DNA of 11,818 nt from Acidobacteriaceae bacterium. GTDB lineage: Bacteria; Acidobacteriota; Terriglobia; Terriglobales; Acidobacteriaceae. The notes under the pieces were generated by a model. The model saw only the letters and a program-made list of their open reading frames with translations, was not told where the DNA came from and did not search any database. Positions 1 through 7,374 of this stretch are shown in pieces. Location: positions 1,406 to 13,223 of the forward strand of contig PMHC01000244.1 in NCBI GenBank assembly GCA_003156495.1, in the 5' to 3' direction. Position 1 is the stretch's first letter. Every line of letters starts with the position of its first letter. Position numbers and translations under genes: made by a program.

Positions 1-1208
1 TCATCCAAATCTGGATGTGGGGCGGGCCGTCGCATCTGGACACCTTCGATCCCAAGCCCGAGGCCGGAAGCGATTACTGCGGCCCGCTGAATGCGCCGAT
101 CGAGACCAACGTCAAAGGCATTCGAATTTCGGAACTGATGCCAAATCTGGCCAAGTGCGCCGACAAGTATTCGATCATTCGCGGCATGACGCATGGCGTC
201 AACGGCCACGAGACCGCATCCTACGAAGTGCAGACCGGCCGCGCTTCGGGCGGCAAAGACGTGTATCCATGCGCCGGCGCGGTGGCCTCTCTCTTCAAAG
301 GCGAGAAGGCCGGCTACAAGGGGCTGATTCCGCCTTATATCGTTCTCACCGAGCCGCAGGGACGTTTTTCCGAAGAGGGCTTTCTCAACCTGCGCTATCG
401 CCCCTTCGCCACCGGCGGCGATCCGGCGCAACAGCGCTTTGCCGTCGAAGGCGTGGTGCTGCAAGGGGTCAGCGATCAGCGCCAGCAGAACCGCCGCCGC
501 CTGCTGCACGATCTGGATGCGCTCGACCACTCGCTCGGCAACGATACGCGCCTTACGCCCTGGCACGATGCCGAGCGGCAAGCCTACGACCTGATTCTAG
601 GCAACGCCGGCAAGGTCTTCGATCTTTCGCAGGAAAGCGACGCCATGCGCGACCGCTACGGACGCAACACCTTCGGCCAGTCCTGCCTGGCGGCGCGCCG
701 TCTGGTCGAGCAGGGCGTGCCTTACGTCACCATCAATTACCAGGGCGGATGGGACACGCACAAAGAAAATTTTCAGACCATGCGCCGCCGCGTGCCGGAG
801 ATGGACAAGGCAATGGCCGCGCTGCTCACCGATCTCGACAGCCGCGGATTGCTTTCGACAACCATCGTCTGGTGGTGCGGCGAGTTCGGCCGTACGCCCA
901 AGGTGCAATGGGAAGCGCCGTGGAATGGCGGCCGCAATCACTGGGGGCAGGTTTTTTCCGCCGTGCTGGCTGGCGGCGGATTTGCCGGCGGCCACGTCGT
1001 GGGCGCCTCGGATGCGCGTGGCGAAGAGGTGCGCGTGCGGCCCGTCTATCCGATGGACATGCTGGCCAGCATCTACACGCAACTGGGCATCGACCTGCAC
1101 GCCGCGCTGCCGCATCCGCTCGGAGAGCCGGCCTTTGTCACCGCCGGCAAGGAAGAAAACGTACGCACCGCCGGCATTTTGCGCGAGATCATGGGAGCCC
1201 GCGCATGA
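1..1208 (+). CDS. DUF1501 domain protein, 5' end outside window
   Basis: This is the C-terminal part, about 400 residues, of a DUF1501 family protein. The reading frame is open from base 3, so the N-terminus, where this family usually has a twin-arginine-type signal, lies upstream of the window. Visible hallmarks are WGGPSHLDTFDPKP at the left edge, GWDTH in the middle, GEFGRTPK, then GRNHW (GRDHW in many relatives), and a C-terminal PMDMLASIYTQLGID block before HPLGEP. The family belongs to the alkaline-phosphatase/sulfatase fold clan, and the conserved Asp/His positions fit metal binding, but no reaction is established. In Acidobacteriota and Planctomycetota it is normally encoded beside DUF1549/DUF1553 cytochrome-like genes, so a partner is expected upstream. 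The stop codon overlaps the next ATG (ATGA), indicating translational coupling. Confidence 0.93.
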   Translation, partial: IQIWMWGGPSHLDTFDPKPEAGSDYCGPLNAPIETNVKGIRISELMPNLAKCADKYSIIRGMTHGVNGHETASYEVQTGRASGGKDVYPCAGAVASLFKGEKAGYKGLIPPYIVLTEPQGRFSEEGFLNLRYRPFATGGDPAQQRFAVEGVVLQGVSDQRQQNRRRLLHDLDALDHSLGNDTRLTPWHDAERQAYDLILGNAGKVFDLSQESDAMRDRYGRNTFGQSCLAARRLVEQGVPYVTINYQGGWDTHKENFQTMRRRVPEMDKAMAALLTDLDSRGLLSTTIVWWCGEFGRTPKVQWEAPWNGGRNHWGQVFSAVLAGGGFAGGHVVGASDARGEEVRVRPVYPMDMLASIYTQLGIDLHAALPHPLGEPAFVTAGKEENVRTAGILREIMGARA

Positions 1209-3460
1209 GGCGGCGCGCATGGCTGCTGGCGTTCATCTTTGCGAGTGCCGCCTGTGCGCAGCAGAATGCGCCGCACGCCGCCTACGTCTATCCCGCCGGC
1301 GGCAGGCAGGGCGCGAGCGTTGAAGTCACCGTCGGCGGACAGTTCCTCGACGGCGCGCAGAAAGCGATCTTCTCCGGCACAGGTGTAACAGCCGAAGTTG
1401 TGGGCTTCGCCAAGCCGCTTGCGCAAAAAGATCTAGACGAGTTGCACAATCAGTTGAAGATGATTGAGCAGAGCCACGCCAGCAAGCCCGCGCCCGCTGG
1501 AGGCAAAGCCGCGCCGCCCACGCCCCCCGCACCGCCCGCGCCATGGACCGACGAGGATCGCAAGCTGGCCGCAGATCTCCACCGCCAGATTGACCAGGAC
1601 GCGCGCATGCGCATGGCTCCCGCCTTTTCGCAAACCGTGCGCCTGCGCGTCACCATCGCCGCCAACGCCGCGGCCGGCAATCACGAACTGCGTCTGCTCA
1701 CCGACCGAGGGCTGACCGATCCGATTGTTTTTCTCGTGGCGCAATTGCCGGAGGTCGTGCGTCCCTTCCAGTTTGTAACGCCCGCGCTGGCCACCGGCGG
1801 CGGGCTGCCGCTTTCCGCGCGCGCGCACGCCGACGCACCCACCGCGCCCTTGCCTATCAAGCTGCCCGCCATCGTCAACGGGCAGATGATGCCCGGCGCG
1901 CTCGACCGCTATCGCTTTCACGCGCGCAAAGGCCAGCCGATCGTGGTCGCAGCCATGACGCGCACGCTCATTCCCTACATGGCCGACGCCGTGCCCGGCT
2001 GGTTCCAGGTCTCGCTTACTCTTGCCGACGCCGCCGGCAACGAGCTCACGCACGCCGACCACTTCCGCTTTCAACAGGAGCCGGTCCTCGAATACACGAT
2101 CGCCGCCGATGGCGACTACATGCTTTCGGTCTGCGATATTCTCAATCGCGGCCGCGAAGATTTTGTTTACAGAATCGCCATCGGCGAAATTCCCTACGTC
2201 ACCGGAATCTTTCCTCTGGGCGGCCGCGCCGGCTCGCGCACCAAGATCGCACTCGCGGGCTGGAATCTCGATCGCACACAGTTCAAGCCCGACTGGAGCC
2301 AGTCAGGAGTACAAGATTTTTCCGCACCCGAAAGCAATCAGACAGCGAATCCGGTTGCCTATGCGATCGACTCGCTGCCCGAAACTGTCGCATCCCATTC
2401 GGCCGCCACGGCCGCACACGCACAGCGCATCAAGTTGCCGCGAATCGTCAACGGCCGCTTGGATCATCCCGGCGCGACAGCTTATTTCCGCATTGACGCC
2501 AACGCCGGTGAAGAGATCGTGGCAGAAGTCGAGGCGCGGCGTCTCGGCTCGCCGCTAGCCTCATCGCTCACGCTCACCGACGCGCGCGGCAGCCAGCTTG
2601 CCTTCAACGACGGCTTTGAAGACAAGGGCGCCGCGCTGCTCACCGATCAGACCGACGCGAAGATCGCCTATCGCTTCTCCGCCAAGGGCAGTTACTATTT
2701 GCAACTGGCCGACAGCGAACAAAACGGCGGCCCCGATTTCGCCTACCGTCTGCGCATCGGCCAACCGCGGCCCGACTTCGAACTGCGGATCGCGCCTTCC
2801 AGCATCAATCTGCATCCCGGCAAAACCACGCCCGTCGCCGTGCTGCTGCTGCGCCGCGACGGATTCAACAACGCGGTCAAGCTGCGCATTAAAGACGGAC
2901 CCTCGGGGCTTATTCTCGGCGGCGGAGAAATTACCGCCGGCGTGGAGGCGACGCGCATCACGCTAACCGCGCCGCCCGAAGCCATCGTCGCGCCGCATCG
3001 GCTCGTGATCGAAGCCGAAGCAATGATTGCGGGAGCGCGCGTGCGCCACGAAGCGATTGCCGCCGACGATCGCATGCAGGCCTTCGCCTGGCATCACTTC
3101 GTACCCGCGCAACAAGGATTGATCTGGATCGTCGGCAAGGAGCATCGCAAGCCGTTATGGACCGCTCCCTCCTATCGTTTGCAGATTCCCGCAGGTAGAG
3201 TAGCGCAATATCGTCTGGAGATTCCTAAAAATTTGGCCGGCAACCAGATCAAACTGGCCCTCGACGATCCGCCAACCGGCATCAGCCTTGCCGAAGTAAA
3301 ACAGAGCGGAGAGATTCTTCAACTCAGCCTGCGCGCCGACGCCAAGCTCAAACCCGGCGTGGCGGGCAACCTGATCGTAGAAGCCTCACAGCAGAAAAAC
3401 AACGCCAAACCCACGCCGCTCGACATGCTGCCCGCCATTGCCTTCGAGGTTGTGCCGTAG
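1205..3460 (+). CDS. Exported protein with TIG-like and pre-peptidase (PPC-like) domains
   Basis: A 751-residue secreted or periplasmic beta-rich protein, probably a binding or scaffold partner of the DUF1501 protein. The start is the ATG overlapping the upstream TGA. The same frame is open further upstream, but only as a shadow of DUF1501. MRRRAWLLAFIFASAACA is a signal peptide with likely cleavage after ACA; a lipobox reading (SAAC) is possible but poor. Domains by eye: TIG/IPT-like about 24-68; a charged and Pro-rich insertion about 72-135; a beta segment ending LPEV about 140-184; PPC-like 1 about 216-327 (IKLPAIVNG, GDYMLSV); a second TIG-like stretch about 330-360; PPC-like 2 about 408-520 (IKLPRIVNG, GSYYLQL); then Ig-like beta sequence to the end. 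No catalytic motif is visible. The gene converges on the HTH-TPR gene 145 bases away, with no clear terminator between them. Confidence 0.88.
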   Translation: MRRRAWLLAFIFASAACAQQNAPHAAYVYPAGGRQGASVEVTVGGQFLDGAQKAIFSGTGVTAEVVGFAKPLAQKDLDELHNQLKMIEQSHASKPAPAGGKAAPPTPPAPPAPWTDEDRKLAADLHRQIDQDARMRMAPAFSQTVRLRVTIAANAAAGNHELRLLTDRGLTDPIVFLVAQLPEVVRPFQFVTPALATGGGLPLSARAHADAPTAPLPIKLPAIVNGQMMPGALDRYRFHARKGQPIVVAAMTRTLIPYMADAVPGWFQVSLTLADAAGNELTHADHFRFQQEPVLEYTIAADGDYMLSVCDILNRGREDFVYRIAIGEIPYVTGIFPLGGRAGSRTKIALAGWNLDRTQFKPDWSQSGVQDFSAPESNQTANPVAYAIDSLPETVASHSAATAAHAQRIKLPRIVNGRLDHPGATAYFRIDANAGEEIVAEVEARRLGSPLASSLTLTDARGSQLAFNDGFEDKGAALLTDQTDAKIAYRFSAKGSYYLQLADSEQNGGPDFAYRLRIGQPRPDFELRIAPSSINLHPGKTTPVAVLLLRRDGFNNAVKLRIKDGPSGLILGGGEITAGVEATRITLTAPPEAIVAPHRLVIEAEAMIAGARVRHEAIAADDRMQAFAWHHFVPAQQGLIWIVGKEHRKPLWTAPSYRLQIPAGRVAQYRLEIPKNLAGNQIKLALDDPPTGISLAEVKQSGEILQLSLRADAKLKPGVAGNLIVEASQQKNNAKPTPLDMLPAIAFEVVP

Positions 3461-3605
3461 CTTTCTGGCCACACGATTTGATTCTGTTTTATTGGATAGA
3501 GGAATGCGAGTTAGGAAACCCGCGGTCGCCACGGCGCTCCGGTCAGGAGACAGGCGCTGCAATTTTTCCGCTACAAAATCAAAGGCCGACATTTACGCCG
3601 ATCGG

Positions 3606-4877
3606 CTATCCATGAACCGGATAGTTGATGCGGTCGAGAAGCCGCCGAAAGTTCGGCTCCTCGCGCAACGGCGAAAACGCCGGGTCGCAGTGGAAAGCCA
3701 GGCTCCAGACCGAACCGCCGCGATAGCAGGCCTCCAGGGCCTCCACGGCTTTTTGCGATTCGCCTAGCCCTGTATAGATCAGCGCCGCGGCGTAGCTTTT
3801 GTTGTTCATGCCCGGAGCCGCATCCTTCGTCAGCGTCTCCAGAATTTCGCTGGCCTTGCCAACAAAACCGGAGATGCTGTAGGCCCGGCCGAGCGCACCG
3901 GTCAGAACAGGTCCATGCGACGAGCTTCGATAAAGTTCCTCGATGTGTTCAATGGCGCGAGCAGAGTCTCCAATTTGCAACAGGCTCAGCGCCTCCACTA
4001 CGTCAAACGAGCGGCCGGAACAGCCCCCTCTTCGCGCATGAGTAATCTTCGCAATCGCCCGCTCGTAGTCCTCGGCCAGATAGTCAACCCATGCGCTTTG
4101 GCCCATGACAAAGGCGTTCAGTGGCAGCCCCTCGATAACCGTGGCATAAATATCGGCAGCTTGGCCCGGCTTGGCCTCGACAATGTGCAGCATGGCAAGA
4201 CCGGTCTGTGCAATGGGATTGCGCGGCGCCGTTTGCAGGGTTTCTTCAAACAAACGGCGCGCCGCGGACCAGTTTCGATCCACGACCAGATGAAGCCAGC
4301 CGGCTAAAATGCGCGTCAAAACGAAAGAAGAATTGAGTTCGTCGGCCTGCCGCAAGACCGCCGTGACGGAACGGTAGGAAATTGACCCCGGCTGATCGCC
4401 CCACAGCCCCTGCGCGATCATCACCGCCGCGGAGTACGCCAAAGCCGGCACACTGAAGGGATCAAGATCGACCGCCATGCGCAGCAACCTCGCAATCGGC
4501 TGTAAATTGTCGCTGGAAACATTTTTCCATTTTTTCAGCGCCAGATCGACAAACTCGGCCGAACGCTGCCTCTCGGCGGTCAAAAAAGAGGTACCGCTTA
4601 TACTCGCGCGATCGTTCGGTAAAGGAGCGGGAAAGACGTGATCCTGCCAGTCAATCTTCGGGTCAGAGGAAGAGTCGCGGCTTTGCAGCCAGGTTTCCAG
4701 TTCGTCGACATAGGCAAAAACATGGCCGCGGTCACCACCGATATGATGAACCGGCATGGAGAAATCCGCATGCCAGCGCTGAACCGTCCGGCGTCCATGC
4801 TCGAAATACGAGGCAATCGCCTTCCATCCGTCAAGTCTGGACCGAAAGCCAATGGGTTCGTTCTTCCTCGGTTTCAT
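3606..4877 (-). CDS. HTH-TPR regulator (MerR/excisionase-like helix-turn-helix plus tetratricopeptide repeats)
   Basis: A predicted cytoplasmic DNA-binding regulator of 423 residues. Residues about 14-66 carry a winged-helix-like domain of the type frequent in Acidobacteriota (LDGWKAIASYF, GRRTVQRW, VFAYVDELETWL). There the domain is usually fused to TPR or TolB-like repeats. The rest is helical with degenerate TPR-like units (for example AGWLHLVVDRNWSAARRLFE, ALSLLQIGDSARAIEHIEEL), ending in the usual tail DPAFSPLREEPNFRRLLDRI. No membrane segment is visible. The ATG at 4877 is preferred because GGGAG lies 5 bases before it; an in-frame TTG at 4889 would add four residues. Ligand and targets are unknown. 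The TPR part suggests protein-protein sensing, which is inference. The gene stands alone, convergent with the exported-protein gene and facing a long gap on its 5' side. Confidence 0.85.
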   Translation of the reverse strand: MKPRKNEPIGFRSRLDGWKAIASYFEHGRRTVQRWHADFSMPVHHIGGDRGHVFAYVDELETWLQSRDSSSDPKIDWQDHVFPAPLPNDRASISGTSFLTAERQRSAEFVDLALKKWKNVSSDNLQPIARLLRMAVDLDPFSVPALAYSAAVMIAQGLWGDQPGSISYRSVTAVLRQADELNSSFVLTRILAGWLHLVVDRNWSAARRLFEETLQTAPRNPIAQTGLAMLHIVEAKPGQAADIYATVIEGLPLNAFVMGQSAWVDYLAEDYERAIAKITHARRGGCSGRSFDVVEALSLLQIGDSARAIEHIEELYRSSSHGPVLTGALGRAYSISGFVGKASEILETLTKDAAPGMNNKSYAAALIYTGLGESQKAVEALEACYRGGSVWSLAFHCDPAFSPLREEPNFRRLLDRINYPVHG

Positions 4878-5027
4878 CCGCTCTCCCAAAAAGCACCTCG
4901 CGCGGGTTAGGCCTCCAGTTGCACGGGAAGATACTGCTTATGCACAGGAGGAGTCAGGCAGCTTCGCGCTAAAAGATCTTTGCTGGATCTGGAGAGGACA
5001 TTTGTCTGAACCGTTTTACAAATACCC

Positions 5028-5322
5028 TCATAAGGGGGAGCAACCATGCAACGGCTGAAGTGTCTCCAGCGTCGTTTTAGCCGCGTCAACAAACCACAAT
5101 TCGTCGCTTTCGTCGAAAGCGTATCTCCGGCAACGCGCCTCGCGCCGGAAACCACTTTCCGCATCGAGCTTTGCATCCTGCTCGTAACGCAAGATGCATA
5201 GCCTGCAGCGCGGAAACAAATGGCGCCAGAAATCCAAGCGGTTGATTTTCTGGTGGCTCTACTGCTACCGCTAAATCGCTTGCGGAACGTACTTTATCGA
5301 GAAACTTCTCGACTCGGCCCAC
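5028..5322 (-). pseudogene. Possible small gene broken by a frameshift, unassigned
   Basis: Two overlapping minus-strand frames together resemble one small protein of about 98 residues. The upstream frame begins with GTG at 5322, with GGAG 5 bases before it, and reads VGRVEKFLDKVRSASDLAVA. The second frame, ending at 5028, reads protein-like sequence (LDFWRHLFPRCRLC, then CRRYAFDESDELWFVDAAKT) but has no good start: its only local candidate is a TTG at 5237 without a ribosome site, and two stops lie just upstream. A shift of one base around 5240-5262 would join them. CRLC plus a later Cys could suggest a metal site. I cannot name a family. It may be a decayed gene, an intact 69-residue protein from the TTG, or chance. 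Confidence 0.3.
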
Positions 5323-5589
5323 TTTGTCTCCATCAAATACTCAGGCATATGCCGTACCACACCCAACTGACTAGGATTGGCATTTCCTCTTTTACGAATT
5401 GCCGTATAGAAAGCGCTTGCCCACACGCATCAAGCCAAAACTAATTACCAAATTTTTGATAATAAAGACATTATTTCAAATTTCTTCCCCAGCGCCTCTC
5501 CCCCATTCCTTATTCGCTCATACCACAAAAGAAAGTGTTGCATACATGTCAGAACATTACCATGCGCCACGGCCATTCGTTCTCAACCA

Positions 5590-5637
5590 CGCCATAATGG
5601 CGCATATTGGCGCAAAATAGCGCAATAAATGCATACT
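5590..5637. repeat. Short tandem 10-base GCGC repeats with adjoining palindrome
   Basis: Three consecutive decamers, TGGCGCATAT, TGGCGCAAAA and TAGCGCAATA (5598-5627), share the core (T)(G/A)GCGCA. They follow directly on a palindrome with arms CGCCAT and ATGGCG around one base (5590-5602). A 10-base period places each core on the same face of the helix, which is typical of an array of protein-binding sites. No known operator is recognised. Confidence 0.5.
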
Positions 5638-5738
5638 TTGCAACTATGGCGCTGATTCAGATGAAAACTCCCATTCAGATGGCGGCGTAATACAGCGTTT
5701 CGCCGGCGCACAAATGCGCGCGCTGGCATTTATTGCGC
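5620..5738. repeat. Perfect 13-bp inverted repeat around a 93-base spacer
   Basis: GCGCAATAAATGC at 5620-5632 is exactly the reverse complement of GCATTTATTGCGC at 5726-5738. The spacer has no gene but includes two copies of ATTCAGATG (5655-5663 and 5673-5681). This could be a pair of operator sites acting by looping, or the ends of a very small mobile or palindromic element. No target-site duplication is evident. Confidence 0.6.
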
Positions 5739-5920
5739 ACTTAAACTCAACTCGTTGCGCAGTATCTATGGCTTCGATTCACCTTGCGCGGCGGGAACGC
5801 TGAGTTCTCTGTACGGACTTCGAAATTTCAGCAGTGTGATCTGGAAATTGCCCATCTCTGGCGGCCGCGTGCACGCATGATCCGCCGCGATTTTTAAGGC
5901 ATTTGCCGAACGCCAGAATG

Positions 5921-5948
5921 CGTTAACCGAGCTTCCGCTAACGTTAAC
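5921..5948. promoter_or_regulatory. Paired CGTTAAC sites, candidate TetR operator
   Basis: CGTTAAC occurs at 5921-5927 and again at 5942-5948. Each contains the palindrome GTTAAC, and the two are 21 bases apart, about two helical turns. The second ends 22 bases before the ATG of the TetR-family gene. TetR-family repressors often bind paired palindromes overlapping their own promoter, so autoregulation is the simplest reading. It is inferred from position and symmetry only. Confidence 0.4.
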
Positions 5949-5970
5949 ATTTTCAATTTTTGGGAAGGCC

Positions 5971-6666
5971 ATGCGACAGTCTATCAATCCAAGAGCATTA
6001 GATTCACGCGCCCGTATATTACAAGCCGCCACCATGATCTTCGCGCGGCAGGGCTTTCACGGCACAAGTACCCGTGAAATTGCCCGATTGGCCAACCTGA
6101 GTGAAGTAACGCTCTTCCGCCATTATGAAAGCAAGGAAGAGCTGTTCCTGGCCACGCTGCAGTCGAGCCTGGAAACGGTTGCCAAGCGCAGCAGTTTTCT
6201 GCACAAAATCAGCGACGTGCCGCAATCGACTGACACCTTGCTGCAAATCGTCGCGCTCCTGCACGATGTCGCCACTTACGTGCCGCAAGCGGTCAGATTG
6301 ATAATGATCGCCTATCTGGAAGTACATGGGACAGCAGAAGAAATGTGCACGATGTGTCTTGGCGCTATTTTCAAGGAGATTGCGGACTGCCTAGACGCCA
6401 ACATGAAGGCGGGGCAAATTAGAAACCTTGACCCGGCGCTCACGGCCGCAACGATGGCCTTTTCGGCCATTGCTCAAACCGGACTCCTGCGTCTCAATTC
6501 TGCACAAATCGGTTCCCGGCTAAAACCGCAAAAGTCACTTGACGAGTTCACTACCTTCTGGACCGACGTGCTGATGTCGAAATCGAACAGCATTTCGAGC
6601 GCTCGCGGCATTGGTCTGCCCCTTCTTAATGAAGCCATGGTTACGGTGAGAACCGCGGAAGCGTAA
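5971..6666 (+). CDS. TetR/AcrR-family transcriptional regulator
   Basis: A 231-residue one-component regulator with a normal TetR layout. The N-terminal DNA-binding domain, residues about 11-60, has the classic pattern: RARILQAATMIFARQGF, the helix-turn-helix TSTREIARLANLSEVTLFRH, then HYESKEELF. The C-terminal helical domain, about 65-225, would bind a ligand and dimerise; it is too variable to predict the ligand. The ATG at 5971 is preceded by GGGAAGG and begins just where family similarity starts. No efflux or enzyme gene lies divergently beside it. The next gene downstream is the small repeat protein, so self-regulation through the palindromes upstream, or control of that protein and the kinase locus, are the natural guesses. 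A terminator follows its stop, so it may be monocistronic. Confidence 0.92.
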   Translation: MRQSINPRALDSRARILQAATMIFARQGFHGTSTREIARLANLSEVTLFRHYESKEELFLATLQSSLETVAKRSSFLHKISDVPQSTDTLLQIVALLHDVATYVPQAVRLIMIAYLEVHGTAEEMCTMCLGAIFKEIADCLDANMKAGQIRNLDPALTAATMAFSAIAQTGLLRLNSAQIGSRLKPQKSLDEFTTFWTDVLMSKSNSISSARGIGLPLLNEAMVTVRTAEA

Positions 6667-6672
6667 GTCTAC

Positions 6673-6713
6673 CCGACCGGGCACCGAAGATCTGCCGCGC
6701 ATCGGTCGGTTTT
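6673..6713 (+). terminator. Rho-independent terminator after the TetR gene
   Basis: CCGACCG (6673-6679) pairs with CGGTCGG (6703-6709) and is followed directly by four T residues. A short inner stem GGCA/TGCC (6680-6683 with 6693-6696) can extend it. It begins 7 bases after the TetR stop codon. Confidence 0.6.
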
Positions 6714-6729
6714 GCTTGCGGATGCGGCT

Positions 6730-6739
6730 TTAAATTTAA
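6730..6739. promoter_or_regulatory. TTAAATTTAA palindrome upstream of the small repeat protein
   Basis: A perfect 10-base AT palindrome lies 41 bases before the ATG at 6781. It overlaps a weak promoter reading: TTGCTT at 6712-6717, a 17-base gap, then TTTAAG at 6735-6740. It could be an operator or just an AT-rich promoter core. Confidence 0.25.
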
Positions 6740-6780
6740 GCTCGGTCAAAAGATCAAAAAAGTAACCCATAAGGTTGAAT

Positions 6781-7029
6781 ATGCTTACGTATTTATCGAA
6801 ACCATCTAAAAATCCTCTCCGAAATACCTCCCTTCCGCGCCGCGGCATCGATTTAACGCCAACGATGAATGAAGAATTGCATCGGCTACCGAGTGAGCAG
6901 AGGTCCGGCGATAGCCCTCAACCGGTCGGCTTCCCTTGCGCCCGAGCCGCATCACGGCATGTAAAAGTAAACTTAACACCGCTGATGCATGACGAATTGC
7001 ATCGCACACCTTCTATGGCGGGTTCGTAA
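6781..7029 (+). CDS. 82-residue protein with duplicated LTPxMxxELHRxPS motif, unassigned
   Basis: I do not recognise this family. The ATG at 6781 is chosen because AAGG sits 6 bases before it; the in-frame TTG at 6775 would touch that ribosome site. The protein has no membrane segment and one Cys (53). Two copies of a motif lie at residues 25-38 (LTPTMNEELHRLPS) and 65-78 (LTPLMHDELHRTPS), exactly 40 residues (120 bases) apart. At the DNA level the matching 32-base core has 26 identities. Five of the ten conserved residues use different synonymous codons (T, P, R, P, S), which argues for real translation and selection on the peptide. Possible roles are a modified-peptide precursor with two cores, a kinase substrate or inhibitor linked to the HipA-like gene, or a small DNA- or protein-binding repeat protein. 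All are inference. Confidence 0.62.
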   Translation: MLTYLSKPSKNPLRNTSLPRRGIDLTPTMNEELHRLPSEQRSGDSPQPVGFPCARAASRHVKVNLTPLMHDELHRTPSMAGS

Positions 7030-7281
7030 TCCGCATTTTCAGAAGAAAATTTCAAACTATTTTTATTTATTTTCTATTTTTGCCTGCGAACCGATCGGCG
7101 ATGGTCTTCTATTCAGGAATAAGAACTTACTCGACAACCGAAAATTGATTGCGGATGAATTTATATTAGTGTCCACCATCAGTAGGCCATAAATAATCAT
7201 CATTGATCTTTTCTTGGTTCCCATTATTTGCCCAAATTTGGCGGTCATTCGATTACTTATTCTCCTCCAGGCTAATGTCAG

Positions 7282-7302
7282 TGGTCGATAACATATCGGC
7301 TA
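7282..7302. other. Hairpin upstream of the HipA-like gene
   Basis: Bases 7282-7290 can pair with 7294-7302 around a 3-base ACA loop. The core CGATA/TATCG is perfect, extended by four pairs of which two are G-U. An outer pair, GTCAGT at 7277-7282 and ACTGAC at 7313-7318, offers an alternative larger stem. It could be an operator or an RNA structure. Confidence 0.35.
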
Positions 7303-7345
7303 GCAAGTGTTTACTGACTATGATCCTAAATATAGGGTGGTTCCA

Positions 7346-7374
7346 TTGACGCAAGAGTGTGATTCCAGTAGAGT
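7346..7374 (+). promoter_or_regulatory. Candidate sigma70-type promoter for the HipA-like operon
   Basis: TTGACG (7346-7351), a 17-base spacer, then TAGAGT (7369-7374), matching the consensus at 5 of 6 and 4 of 6 positions. It would give a leader of about 205 bases before the ATG at 7588. It is judged by eye only, and weaker AT-rich alternatives exist nearby. Confidence 0.4.

Larger units (their letters stand above)
4878..5970. other. Long intergenic region, about 1.1 kb, mostly non-coding
   Basis: No open frame here looks securely coding. The part nearest the HTH-TPR gene (4878-5030) shows nothing clear. A possible broken small gene lies at 5028-5322 on the minus strand. From about 5440 the sequence turns A+T-rich, then at 5560-5765 carries about ten GCGC cores in roughly 200 bases, including a 10-base tandem array and a 13-bp inverted repeat. 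The last 50 bases hold paired GTTAAC palindromes in front of the TetR gene. The region must contain the promoters for both divergent genes (HTH-TPR leftward, TetR rightward), but I found no convincing -35/-10 pair. Confidence 0.6.

Noticed and set aside
17..1204. Upstream extension of the exported-protein frame through the DUF1501 gene
   Set aside because: It is an Arg-rich out-of-frame shadow of DUF1501. The signal peptide at the ATG of 1205 marks the true start.
3461..3605. Terminator between the convergent exported-protein and HTH-TPR genes
   Set aside because: Only a 4-bp stem (CTCC/GGAG) and direct repeats of GGCGCT were found; neither makes a convincing hairpin with a T-run.
5399..5620. 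Plus-strand open frame of 73 residues in the long gap
   Set aside because: There is no ribosome site, the composition is biased by AT-rich DNA, and it runs into the GCGC repeat array, which explains its end better as non-coding.
5590..5738. CRISPR array or phage attachment site
   Set aside because: The repeat units are about 10 bases with no unique spacers of regular size, and no cas, integrase or tRNA gene is present.
5766..6035. Minus-strand open frame of 89 residues
   Set aside because: It overlaps the start of the clear TetR gene and its operator-like sites antisense, and the peptide shows no protein-like pattern.
7063..7248. Minus-strand open frame of 61 residues with GGAGGAG upstream
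   Set aside because: The GGAGGAG is about 13 bases from the ATG, too far for a normal ribosome site, and the peptide looks like translated AT-rich DNA with no recognisable family.
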